A stretch of DNA of 32,384 nt from Flavobacteriaceae bacterium (GCA_002721275.1 PBJZ01000010.1:48708-81091); one strand, 5' to 3'; shown: positions 21,475 through 29,834, counted from the stretch's first letter. Notes: generated by a model from the sequence alone, not told the origin. Numbers and translations are program-made.

Positions 21475-21864
21475 TTAACATCCTCTTCCAACTTTTCTAA
21501 TTTTAATATTTCTGTTTCTATTCTCAGACTTTTTCCCTTCGTCACCAAAAATACCAGAAAAATAATTGTACCGATCCCTATAATTTCTTCGCATAGACCT
21601 CATATTTTCTGAACTTCTGTCTACACCAATTCTATTTTTATTATACGATCTTCCATTTGTCCTGTCTTTTAAAGACCATTTTTTTTTATTTAAACGCAGA
21701 TCATTTCTTTCAAAAGGCCTGTAATCTTTCTTAAGAGATTTTATTTTGTTCAAATCAACCTCGTTAACTGCAGAGTTTGGATTATTTTTTTCTAATAAAG
21801 AGTTTTTGATAGGAATAAATTCATTTTCTTGGGCATTGAGTGAAAATGCAAATATTAAAATCAT
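21475..21864 (-). CDS. Hypothetical small basic secreted protein
   Basis: N-terminal MILIFAFSLNAQ signal-like segment, then Arg/Asn/Lys-rich body. No family recognised. Confidence 0.55.
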   Translation of the reverse strand: MILIFAFSLNAQENEFIPIKNSLLEKNNPNSAVNEVDLNKIKSLKKDYRPFERNDLRLNKKKWSLKDRTNGRSYNKNRIGVDRSSENMRSMRRNYRDRYNYFSGIFGDEGKKSENRNRNIKIRKVGRGC

Positions 21865-21929
21865 TAATATTACTTATCTCTTTTTCATTCAAAAATGTAT
21901 AAATATCAAATAAAAGTTTATAATTAAAA

Positions 21930-22388
21930 TTAATTGTCAGATTCATACCACTCAGCGTAGGCAGTTGCTGTCTCTGTTAATTTTAAAGAATAGAGGGCTA
22001 TATTTGAAGGTAATTTTTTCTTAATTTTTTTTGCAAAATCTACTACAAGCATCTCACATGTGGGCTGAAAATTAACTTTTATAATTTTATTTCCTCTTTC
22101 TTCCATCTCATCTGCCATTAATTTGTGTGGAGATTTATAATTTAAGACAGTTGCATGATCAAAAGGTATGACAATTTCCTCGCGAACTATTTTTTTTAAA
22201 TCAGAAAAATCTATAATCATACCATGTTTTACATCATCAGGGTTATTTATTGGGCAACCAATCACGGTTACACTTAGTTTATAACTGTGACCATGGACAT
22301 TTTTGCAGAGCCCATCATAACCATGAATTGCGTGTGCTGCCTCGAATGTAAATTTTTTTGTAATTCTTATTTTATCATCCATAATCAT
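21930..22388 (-). CDS. queD: 6-pyruvoyltetrahydropterin synthase / 6-carboxytetrahydropterin synthase
   Basis: FEAAHAIHGYDGLCKNVHGHSYKLSVTV, GMIIDFSDLKKIV, FDHATVLN, PTCEMLVVDFAKKI, LTETATAYAEWY. Confidence 0.95.
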   Translation of the reverse strand: MIMDDKIRITKKFTFEAAHAIHGYDGLCKNVHGHSYKLSVTVIGCPINNPDDVKHGMIIDFSDLKKIVREEIVIPFDHATVLNYKSPHKLMADEMEERGNKIIKVNFQPTCEMLVVDFAKKIKKKLPSNIALYSLKLTETATAYAEWYESDN

Positions 22389-22396
22389 TAAGGCAA

Positions 22397-22897
22397 TTAA
22401 ATTATTTTTTCATAACAATGGAAAGGATATTCACTTTGATTAGGAAGGAAAATATTTTCCAGCTTAACATATCCTCTAATTTCATAAAATTTTATATTCC
22501 TTAGATTTTTGCTAAATGTATCCAATCTAATTGAAACATAATTATTTTTTTTCGCAAAATTTTCTGCATATTCCATCATGGATTTAGCCAATCCAATTTT
22601 TTGATAATCTGGGTGTACTGCAAGCCTGTGAATATAAAGATTTTTATAATCTTTGGTAAGCCATGATATATCATTGTAAACTAAATCTTTTTTTTCAGAT
22701 AATACAATACAACCTCTAACTAAATTTTCAATTTCAATTACATAAAGACTCTTGTTTAGTACATCTTTTTTAAAAATATCTTTCGAAGGGTAGTTTTCAT
22801 TCCATTGAAAAATATTATCATCAATCATTTTCTTAGCACACCTTTCGGCAATATTTTTTACAACATCTAAATCTAAAAGATTGGCTTTTCTAGTCAT
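22397..22897 (-). CDS. GNAT-family N-acetyltransferase
   Basis: LYIHRLAVHPDYQKIGLAKSMMEYAENFAKKNNYVSIRLDTFSKNLRNIKFYEIRGY. Confidence 0.92.
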   Translation of the reverse strand: MTRKANLLDLDVVKNIAERCAKKMIDDNIFQWNENYPSKDIFKKDVLNKSLYVIEIENLVRGCIVLSEKKDLVYNDISWLTKDYKNLYIHRLAVHPDYQKIGLAKSMMEYAENFAKKNNYVSIRLDTFSKNLRNIKFYEIRGYVKLENIFLPNQSEYPFHCYEKII

Positions 22898-22966
22898 TTT
22901 TTACAAAATTTTATATACAATGTTAGTTGATGTACAATTAGTTTTATATTTAAATAAAAACTTTTT

Positions 22967-23842
22967 TTGTTGAAAACCAAATATTGCCTTTCGTTATCTC
23001 TAGTCTTTTTTGCTTTTTATGTGTCAGGTCAATCTTATGTCGAATTATCAGTTGACAATGATCTTTATTTTAGAACAGATCATTATTATTCAAGCGGGAT
23101 ATTCCTTTCATATGGTAAAAAGAAAGAAAACCATATTCAATATTGGACATTTGCTCAACATATTTACAATCCTTCGTTAAGATATACTGATGATATAACA
23201 ATTATGGATTATCCATACAGTGGTTGGTTATTTATTCAGTCTGAGAAAGAATATTTAATAAATGAAAATTCGAGTTATAGTTATGGAATTGAGCTTGGAG
23301 TAACAGGTGATGCCTCTCTAGCTAAAACTTTTCAAAACTTTTATCACAAGACCTTTTTAAACCTGCCCGAATTGACATGGGTAGGCGCTCAACCTCAGAG
23401 AATACATTTTGGAATTTTTGGGCAAATAAATAAGGTCATTTCTCTAACAAATGATATTCATTTATTAGGTCAAGTCTACAGTAAGTTGTCATCACACACA
23501 ACCAATATAATAGGACGTGTAGGAATAATGATGGGTTCAAAAAACCTTCTTCCATTTAAAAGAACTAACATAAACTCTAATGAAGATTCGACTGGAATAT
23601 ACTTTGGAACTACGCAAGAGTACAGACCTCACGATTTTACTTTAAGTGGAAGTTTTCGAGATGATGAATCAGCGTTAATTCTTCCAAGTATAAAGTACAG
23701 AAATAATTTTGAGGTAGGTATCTATGCTAGAAAAGATAAATGGTCATTATCTGTTTTATATCAAATTATGAGTAAGTTTACACCTGATCAATTATTCAAT
23801 AAACACGAGGTTTTAAACATTACCATAAGAAAATCAATTTAG
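22967..23842 (+). CDS. LpxR-like (DUF2219) outer-membrane lipid A deacylase family protein
   Basis: Signal peptide then ELSVDNDLYFRTDHYYSSGIFLSY (NDND/YTNG-like region), GIELGVTGDAS, GAQPQRIHFGIFGQ. TTG start. Confidence 0.72.
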   Translation: MLKTKYCLSLSLVFFAFYVSGQSYVELSVDNDLYFRTDHYYSSGIFLSYGKKKENHIQYWTFAQHIYNPSLRYTDDITIMDYPYSGWLFIQSEKEYLINENSSYSYGIELGVTGDASLAKTFQNFYHKTFLNLPELTWVGAQPQRIHFGIFGQINKVISLTNDIHLLGQVYSKLSSHTTNIIGRVGIMMGSKNLLPFKRTNINSNEDSTGIYFGTTQEYRPHDFTLSGSFRDDESALILPSIKYRNNFEVGIYARKDKWSLSVLYQIMSKFTPDQLFNKHEVLNITIRKSI

Positions 23843-24523
23843 TTTTTGTTTTGGCTTATCTAAAGGATTTTTGAAAAAAGTTTCAATTTTCAATGAGAGA
23901 CCTCTAAAATTATTTGGATAAATTCCCACCTGGTTTTTTCTTGAGCCTTTCAAGTACTCATATTGAATCCCAATGTGTAATCTTTTCCAGATTTTATAAT
24001 TGAACCCAAAAAAAATACCAAGGGAGCTATCAAATAGATCATCTAAATAATTGTTAGAATTATCGTTTGGATTAATATATTCAGAGTTTTTAGCTGATAA
24101 TAAATAGTAGTATTTTACACCAGACTCAATATATAATTTCCTGCTCGGATAGAGTCTTATTGAAAAAGGAATAGTCAAATAATTTAAATTATCTTTTGAG
24201 CCATTAAAGTATCCAAGGTATTTATAATTGACTTCATTAAATTCCAATCCTGTTCCAAAACCAAAACTCTTAGAATTTAGTTTTTGAATCATAAAACCCA
24301 ACCCTTTGCCAGGACGAATTTTAGTATAATTTTGGTCTGAATTGATTAAATTAAATTTTGCATAAAATGAATAATTCCATTTATGAAAAAAATTATCTGG
24401 GTCAGGTCCTTTTCTATATTGTTTATACAAGTTTTTGTCTCCCTGACCATATGAGAGAGTTAGTTTAAAAACTAAAAATAATAAGAAATAAAATCGAAAC
24501 ATCTTTCTAATATACATTAACAA
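23834..24523 (-). CDS. Outer-membrane beta-barrel protein
   Basis: Signal peptide and alternating aromatic beta-strand pattern (FGFGTGLEFNEVNYKYLGYF, LYIESGVKYYYLL, LHIGIQYEYLKG). Confidence 0.68.
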   Translation of the reverse strand: MLMYIRKMFRFYFLLFLVFKLTLSYGQGDKNLYKQYRKGPDPDNFFHKWNYSFYAKFNLINSDQNYTKIRPGKGLGFMIQKLNSKSFGFGTGLEFNEVNYKYLGYFNGSKDNLNYLTIPFSIRLYPSRKLYIESGVKYYYLLSAKNSEYINPNDNSNNYLDDLFDSSLGIFFGFNYKIWKRLHIGIQYEYLKGSRKNQVGIYPNNFRGLSLKIETFFKNPLDKPKQKLN

Positions 24524-24562
24524 ATCTTTATTAAATGTATAGTAAAGCGAGATAGTTTTATT

Positions 24563-24570
24563 TACTTTTG
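24563..24570 (+). promoter_or_regulatory. Bacteroidetes-type -7 element (TACTTTTG) upstream of the class III aminotransferase
   Basis: TACTTTTG matches TAnnTTTG, 19 nt before the ATG at 24589. Supports the internal start. Confidence 0.5.
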
Positions 24571-24588
24571 TTCATCTTTTTTAAGTGT

Positions 24589-25920
24589 ATGGCTAAGGAT
24601 ATTGAAAATGAAATATTAAGAAATAGTTTAAAGTACACTCTTTTTGAATGGAGAAAGCAGTCAGATTTTAATCCTTTAAATATTGATAAGGCAGAGGGAG
24701 TTTATTTGATAGATCACAACAAAAATAAAATTTTGGACTTTTCATCAGGGCTAATTAATGTAAACATAGGTCATGGTGATAAAAGAGTTACTGATGCTGT
24801 AGTAGAACAAATGAACAAGGTTAGTTATGTAAATCCCTCCACCATAACACAAGTCAGGGGAGAGTTGGGTAAGAAATTATCTCAAATATGCCCCGGCAAT
24901 TTAAACAAATCTTTCTTCACTATCTGTGGCGCAACAGGTATTGAAAATGCAATTAAATTAGCAAGAATTTACACTGGAAGACATAAGATATTAACAAGAT
25001 ATCGATCATACCATGGCTCTACTATGGGAGCTATGTCAGCCGGTGGAGATCCAAGAAAACTTAGAGTAGATAGTCAGATGGGACCTAATTTTATTCATTT
25101 AGAAATTCCATATGCATATAGATCAACAGGAGATGATTGGGAGCAGAACTCATTCGATCATTTAGATAGAATATTAGAATACGAAGGCCCAGAAAATTTT
25201 GCAGCTATAATTATGGAGGGTGAATCTGGAAGTTCTGGATGTCTTAAACTACCATCGGGATATTTTAAAAAATTAAGAGACGTTTGTAATAAGTATGGAA
25301 TTTTGCTGATAGCTGACGAAGTTATGAGTGGTTTTGGGCGGACTGGTGAATGGTTTGGAATTAATAATCATGAAGTTGTTCCTGATATTATGGTTATGGC
25401 CAAGGGAATTACATCAGGATATCTACCTTTTGGGGCTGTTCAAGTCAGTGATTCGATTGCAAGTTATTTTGACGAAAAGGAATTAATGATAGGCTTAACA
25501 TACTCAGCTCATCCAGTGTCATGTGCAGCCGCATTGAGAGTTATAAGTATTTATGAGGAAGATAATCTTATAAACAATGCAAAGAAAATGGGAGAGTATC
25601 TTCAGAAGCAAGTTCTAAAGATGAAATCAGACCATCCATCTATTGGAGACTACAGAAACACTGGGCTTCTTGGGTGTATCGAATTAGTTAAGAGTAAAAA
25701 AACGAAAGAACCAATTGTTAGTTTTCATGCCAAATCTAAAGAACTGAATATTATAAATCAAATCAAACTAAAAACTTCTGAACTAGGGATGAATGTTTTT
25801 ATTAAGGGTAATTATATATTTATTGCTCCTCCTTTGTGTATAAATACAAGTCAAATAGATGATGGTCTAAATATCTTATCAGAGGCATTAAAAATCTCTG
25901 ATAAAGTATGCCATGATTAA
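24589..25920 (+). CDS. Class III PLP-dependent aminotransferase
   Basis: FSSGLINVNIGHG, RYRSYHGSTMGAMS, LLIADEVMSGFGRTGEWFG, MVMAKGITSGYLPFGAV (PLP Lys), TYSAHPVSCAAAL. Confidence 0.93.
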   Translation: MAKDIENEILRNSLKYTLFEWRKQSDFNPLNIDKAEGVYLIDHNKNKILDFSSGLINVNIGHGDKRVTDAVVEQMNKVSYVNPSTITQVRGELGKKLSQICPGNLNKSFFTICGATGIENAIKLARIYTGRHKILTRYRSYHGSTMGAMSAGGDPRKLRVDSQMGPNFIHLEIPYAYRSTGDDWEQNSFDHLDRILEYEGPENFAAIIMEGESGSSGCLKLPSGYFKKLRDVCNKYGILLIADEVMSGFGRTGEWFGINNHEVVPDIMVMAKGITSGYLPFGAVQVSDSIASYFDEKELMIGLTYSAHPVSCAAALRVISIYEEDNLINNAKKMGEYLQKQVLKMKSDHPSIGDYRNTGLLGCIELVKSKKTKEPIVSFHAKSKELNIINQIKLKTSELGMNVFIKGNYIFIAPPLCINTSQIDDGLNILSEALKISDKVCHD

Positions 25921-26387
25921 TTTATTCCGCCAACATATGATTTAACAACAGGATTCATAGCTTGAATCTTTTTCTTAAAATCTTTATTTATATCACCCAA
26001 AACAGTTAGTTTTTGAATTTTGAAAAGTTCTTGAAATTTAACATTTATTGGAGAGCCTAAAACCTTATTTCCAAGATTTTCCCATACGTTTTTATTCTCA
26101 AATACTTCTATTAAAGTTCCACTTTGATTTTCTTCATTTAAAAACCACTCAAATCTCACAATTCCTGAATCATCCAGATTAAAGAATAGCGGACATTGTT
26201 CATCTCGTATGAATTTTTTTATTACTTCTACATTATCAGAATATGAAACTTCAACTAAAACAGTTACTTGGTTATTATTAATATTTAATTCTTTTTTCAT
26301 TTTATTGATGTGATTATTTTCTTTCTTAATCTCAGTGCAATTATTAAATGAGATTAGAAAAATTAGTATAAAAAATGTTCTTTTCAT
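25917..26387 (-). CDS. Small lipoprotein, possible dimeric alpha/beta-barrel (ABM-like) domain
   Basis: Lipobox FNNCTEIK. Domain call is tentative. Confidence 0.55.
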   Translation of the reverse strand: MKRTFFILIFLISFNNCTEIKKENNHINKMKKELNINNNQVTVLVEVSYSDNVEVIKKFIRDEQCPLFFNLDDSGIVRFEWFLNEENQSGTLIEVFENKNVWENLGNKVLGSPINVKFQELFKIQKLTVLGDINKDFKKKIQAMNPVVKSYVGGIN

Positions 26388-26421
26388 TACAAATAGATTT
26401 AAATTAATTTAGTCAATTTTT

Positions 26422-26793
26422 TCAAGGTGACTTAATCTTGAATGCATGTTTTATAAGTTTATCCATGGAAGTATACTCCAAGGTTTTTTCGTGAGTCGCT
26501 TCCAAAATTACTTTCGGTGCTTTTCCTTCTTTTTCTGCTTCAATCCATCTTGTAACACAAAGGCACCATTTGTCACCTTCCTTTAAGCCAGGAAAGTTGT
26601 AATAAGGCATGGGTGTGATTAAGTCGTTCCCTTTTAATGCTGAAAATTCTAAAAACTCATTTGTCATTATAGCACATACTGTATGTGTACCAGTATCTTC
26701 TGAAACAGTTCTACATAAGCCGTCTCTGAAATACCCTGTCATTGGTTTTGTACAACAAATTTGAATAGGTTCTCCAAAAACATTTTTTTCCAT
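26422..26793 (-). CDS. DUF2237 family protein
   Basis: KNVFGEPIQICCTKPMTGYFRDGLCRT...DTGTHTVCAIMTNEFLEFS...GNDLITPMPYYNFPGLKEGDKWCLCVTRW. Confidence 0.93.
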   Translation of the reverse strand: MEKNVFGEPIQICCTKPMTGYFRDGLCRTVSEDTGTHTVCAIMTNEFLEFSALKGNDLITPMPYYNFPGLKEGDKWCLCVTRWIEAEKEGKAPKVILEATHEKTLEYTSMDKLIKHAFKIKSP

Positions 26794-26844
26794 ATCTCAG
26801 ATCTATAAATTAAAATTCATTTATTTAAAGTGCATCAATTTAAC

Positions 26845-27015
26845 TTACAGAATAAATTCGTATATAATTACAGTAATAATTATTCCTCCAATGATGTGAA
26901 TAACTCTAAATCCTTCAAGACCAAATTTTTTTAAAAACCAATAATTAATTCGAAACCTAATTGGAATTAATCTATCAAGAAATTTTTTTTCAAATGTTAC
27001 TTTATTTTTATCCAT
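26845..27015 (-). CDS. 56-aa single-TM membrane microprotein (not in supplied ORF track)
   Basis: Read by hand: MDKNKVTFEKKFLDRLIPIRFRINYWFLKKFGLEGFRVIHIIGGIIITVIIYEFIL*. Basic N-terminus plus one C-terminal TM, 51 nt upstream of DUF2237 on the same strand. Confidence 0.5.
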   Translation of the reverse strand: MDKNKVTFEKKFLDRLIPIRFRINYWFLKKFGLEGFRVIHIIGGIIITVIIYEFIL

Positions 27016-27097
27016 ATTGACAAGCTACAAAATAAATGGTATTTTTAAAAAAATTAAGTTAAGCTATCTCAAAAATTTTAAAACAGAATCTAATAAC

Positions 27098-27586
27098 ATG
27101 TTAAAATATTTTTTATTTGCACTACCAAGAAGTCTTTTTTTTATATCTCTAATCTTCATGTCATGCAGTAAAAATAATTTAGAAAATGTAATACAAGAAA
27201 ATTTTGAATTAGCTGAAGAAACAGAAGAATATTATGTTTATATAATGTCAACAAATGGAGGAGGAAATATAACTATTTCATCTGAAGAAGGGGTTGTTAG
27301 TGAATCTAATTTAAATCAAGTCCGGGAAATCAATTCAAAAGCTGGAACCTTAATATCTGATAATTATATTGGTAAATTTGCAGGCGCCTATAATAAGGGG
27401 GTTATATTAAATTTTAATATTACAACCAATGAAGGATTTAGTTTTACAGGCTGGACAGGATATAAGTGCATAAAGTGTTATTGGGTCATGACACCCTTTG
27501 CCAGCAATGAGAGTTCAATTGAGCTAGTTGTTGATAAATTTATTTTTTTAACAGCAAATTTTGAAAAAATTTTGGAAAATAATTAA
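27098..27586 (+). CDS. Lipoprotein with an InlB B-repeat-like domain
   Basis: Lipobox IFMSCSKNN; FNITTNEGFSFTGWTGYKC and VDKFIFLTANFE resemble InlB/Flg_new-type repeats. ATG at 27098. Confidence 0.6.
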   Translation: MLKYFLFALPRSLFFISLIFMSCSKNNLENVIQENFELAEETEEYYVYIMSTNGGGNITISSEEGVVSESNLNQVREINSKAGTLISDNYIGKFAGAYNKGVILNFNITTNEGFSFTGWTGYKCIKCYWVMTPFASNESSIELVVDKFIFLTANFEKILENN

Positions 27587-27608
27587 AAGCACTTGTTGTT
27601 ATTGAAAT

Positions 27609-27682
27609 GGGGATGTAGCTCAGTTGGTTAGAGCGCTTGACTGGCAGTCAAGAGGTCGTGAGTTCGAATCTCATCTTCTCCA
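27609..27682 (+). tRNA. tRNA-Ala (anticodon GGC)
   Basis: GGGGATG TA GCTC..GAGC G CTTGA CTGGCAG TCAAG AGGTC GTGAG TTCGAAT CTCAT CTTCTCC A. Anticodon GGC; G3:U70 Ala identity pair; CCA not encoded. Confidence 0.95.
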
Positions 27683-27958
27683 CAAGTGTTTATACGGTTT
27701 AACAAAGGTTAGCCCTTTTTTCTTAAATCAAAACTACATAGAAAACTACATAATTTTAAAAACTAGCATCAATTTTGCTGATTTTGTGGGTCGTGAATTT
27801 TTCTTTTTTCACTTGTCCAATTTCCCTCATTATCTCTCTTAATTATATTGGCTTCAAGTTCTGTAACAAATAATATAATACTATTTGTTTTATCTATTAT
27901 TAAAATTAAAAACCTAGGTAGTAATGTTTTATATTCACAAAAATTATAAAAATATATT

Positions 27959-28474
27959 ATGAAAAAATTAGTACTTATTTATTCAATTATTTTATCAATA
28001 GCATTTTCAAAAAATACAAATGCCCAAGGTACGATAGTTGATGTTGCTGTTGGTAACAAGAATTTTTCAACTTTAGTTACGGCTTTAAAAGCTGCTGACT
28101 TAGTTAGTGCTTTACAAGGCGATGGTCCTTTTACTGTTTTTGCTCCAACAAATGATGCTTTTGCTAAAATTGATTCAGAAACACTAAATTCTTTATTAGA
28201 AGAAAAAAATCAAAAAGTTTTAGCAAATATTTTAACTTATCATGTTATCTCTGGAAAATTAGCTGCTACTGATGTAGTTGCTGCTTTAGATAAAGGGAAT
28301 GGTTCCGTTGAGTTAAAAGCACTAAATGGTGAATTAATTTCTGTTATGCAAAAAGATGGAAAAATTTGGTTGAAAGACTCGAATGAGAATTACAGCGAAA
28401 TTACTGCAACAGATGTTATGGGAAGTAATGGTGTTATTCACGTAATAAACACTGTTGTGATGCCTAAAAAATGA
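27959..28474 (+). CDS. Secreted fasciclin-domain protein
   Basis: Signal peptide, then FSTLVTALKAADLVSALQGDGPFTVFAPTNDAFAKI, ILTYHVISGKL, DVMGSNGVIHVINTVVMPK. Confidence 0.95.
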   Translation: MKKLVLIYSIILSIAFSKNTNAQGTIVDVAVGNKNFSTLVTALKAADLVSALQGDGPFTVFAPTNDAFAKIDSETLNSLLEEKNQKVLANILTYHVISGKLAATDVVAALDKGNGSVELKALNGELISVMQKDGKIWLKDSNENYSEITATDVMGSNGVIHVINTVVMPKK

Positions 28475-28519
28475 TTATAAATTGTTTATATTTTTAGTCG
28501 AAAAATAATTCTTTACAAC

Positions 28520-28555
28520 AAAACCCCTCTAATGATTTATTGGGGTTTTATTTTT
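28520..28555 (+). terminator. Rho-independent terminator after the fasciclin gene
   Basis: AAAACCCC-(14 nt)-GGGGTTTT followed by ATTTTT. Confidence 0.75.
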
Positions 28556-28606
28556 AAACTTAAACAACACTTATTATTTACCGTTTTGCTATAGACCAAA
28601 TGTCTG

Positions 28607-28771
28607 GGTTAATTTTTTATTTAACCACTTCTTTGCTACTGTGCTTCTATCTTTCATAATTATATTTTTTAACTGGTATCTCTTGGTAACCAGTTGCAAC
28701 CAAAAAAACTGGGTACTTCCTTATGACCGAGCTTAAGATAGGTAAGGGAGTCATGTTTCACATGAACTCCC
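28607..28771. other. Cluster of three inverted repeats in non-coding DNA (possible structured RNA or DNA element)
   Basis: GGTTAA-N8-TTAACC (28607-28626); AACTGGT-N11-ACCAGTT (28671-28695); GGGAGTCATG-TTTCA-CATGAACTCCC (28746-28771, one-nt bulge) with outer AGGTA (28740-28744)/TACCT (28779-28783). Confidence 0.5.
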
Positions 28772-28830
28772 AACATACTACCTACCAGAAGAACCAAAGA
28801 AATGCAAGTTCCAGTTAGCCCAATTAATAA

Positions 28831-29388
28831 TTAATTAAGCACTTCAGGGTTCACTCTAAATCCATTTTTGTACATATCAAAATTGACATATCCATTGGTC
28901 AGACGATTTGTGAACATCTTGGCAATGGGATGCACTTTGTCCATTTCATCTAAAGCACTAATGAATTTATTTCCAACTAATAATAATTTATTTTGTTTCT
29001 CACTGGTTGTCCAAGTTTCAAATTCTTTCCTATCTACTTTTATGAATGCTTCATTGTTCTTAAAATCCACTTTCATTTTAATATCCTGATAAGCCGATTG
29101 AATATCCACCAAAGAAAAATAATTAATCTCCTTTGCACGAATTAACTCATTAGCACTTAATCCAAGAGTATTTTGCTTGAAAAATGTTTCCAGAACTAAA
29201 TCCTTAAAATATGAAACCATATTATTATGGAGTTTTTTCATATCGACTTTTTTAGGGTCAATAGCATTATGAATCCAGACAGATGCTTCGTCTAATAATT
29301 CTAATTTCTGTGTCGCTTTCTCTTGTTCTTCTTCATACTCCTTTTTAGCAAAAGAAATCATTAAGGGTTTAAATTTAGATTGCTTCAT
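28831..29388 (-). CDS. Hypothetical protein, 185 aa
   Basis: Intact ORF with balanced composition; overlaps the upstream 69-aa ORF by 14 nt. No family recognised. Confidence 0.6.
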   Translation of the reverse strand: MKQSKFKPLMISFAKKEYEEEQEKATQKLELLDEASVWIHNAIDPKKVDMKKLHNNMVSYFKDLVLETFFKQNTLGLSANELIRAKEINYFSLVDIQSAYQDIKMKVDFKNNEAFIKVDRKEFETWTTSEKQNKLLLVGNKFISALDEMDKVHPIAKMFTNRLTNGYVNFDMYKNGFRVNPEVLN

Positions 29389-29584
29389 TGTGATATGCTT
29401 GGGTTAATATTTCAGCGACATATTTATTAGCATCTTTCTTTTTCGCTTTTGCTTTTCTTCGATAATAAGATGATGCATCATTATCTAATTGAATTAAAAA
29501 ATTCTCTTTAAGTTTTTTTCTATTTGTTGTCCTGGTAAATGCCTTAAATAAGCCATCCTTAACCATTGTTAGTTTATATCTCAT
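29375..29584 (-). CDS. Hypothetical small basic protein, 69 aa
   Basis: MRYKLTMVKDGLFKAFTRTTNRKKLKENFLIQLDNDASSYYRRKAKAKKKDANKYVAEILTQAYHNEAI; basic, helical. Confidence 0.55.
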   Translation of the reverse strand: MRYKLTMVKDGLFKAFTRTTNRKKLKENFLIQLDNDASSYYRRKAKAKKKDANKYVAEILTQAYHNEAI

Positions 29585-29654
29585 TTATAAATATCTATAT
29601 AATTATATATATTTGTTTAAATAATATAGATTCATAGTTTGTCTATTAAATTAT

Positions 29655-29789
29655 TTATTTGATGTCAGAGGTTAATTTAGTTCTGCAATAAGTCGAAACA
29701 GGAACTCTGTCCTTCTTTGCCTTATCTCTTAAAATCTCCATATCTACTTCATTCATTCGAATGTTTACACTTGATGTTAAAATATCCAT
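29655..29789 (-). CDS. 44-aa ribbon-helix-helix-like (CopG/MobC-type) microprotein (not in supplied ORF track)
   Basis: Read by hand: MDILTSSVNIRMNEVDMEILRDKAKKDRVPVSTYCRTKLTSDIK*. SVNIRMNEVDMEILRDKAKKDRVPVSTYCR fits an RHH strand-helix-helix pattern. Confidence 0.55.
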   Translation of the reverse strand: MDILTSSVNIRMNEVDMEILRDKAKKDRVPVSTYCRTKLTSDIK

Positions 29790-29810
29790 ATTATTGTGTT
29801 GTTTTTATTC

Positions 29811-29834
29811 GTCATGGCACAAAGTGCCAATGAC
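29811..29834. promoter_or_regulatory. Inverted repeat GTCATGGCAC-AAA-GTGCC(A)ATGAC upstream of the RHH-like gene
   Basis: 10-bp arms with a one-nt bulge, 22 nt upstream of the ATG at 29789 (minus strand). Confidence 0.5.

Noticed and set aside
27624-27842. 72-aa ORF MVRALDWQSRGREFESHLLHK... in the supplied track
   Set aside because: Its first third is a translation of the tRNA-Ala gene (27609-27682), a well-known false ORF pattern.
27690-27950. Possible att duplication or integrase remnant after the tRNA (AAAACTACATAGAAAACTACATA direct repeat; open minus frame ...ELEANIIKRDNEGNWTSEKRKIHDPQNQQN*)
   Set aside because: The repeat is short and AT-rich, the tRNA 3' end is not duplicated, and the minus frame has no clear start or recognised family.
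28831-29789. Calling the orphan cassette a toxin-antitoxin or defence system
   Set aside because: The RHH-like pattern is suggestive, but no toxin, nuclease, protease or other effector motif was recognised in the partner proteins.
29811-29834. CRISPR-like or multi-repeat array near the hairpin
   Set aside because: Single inverted repeat only; no regularly spaced direct repeats anywhere in the window.
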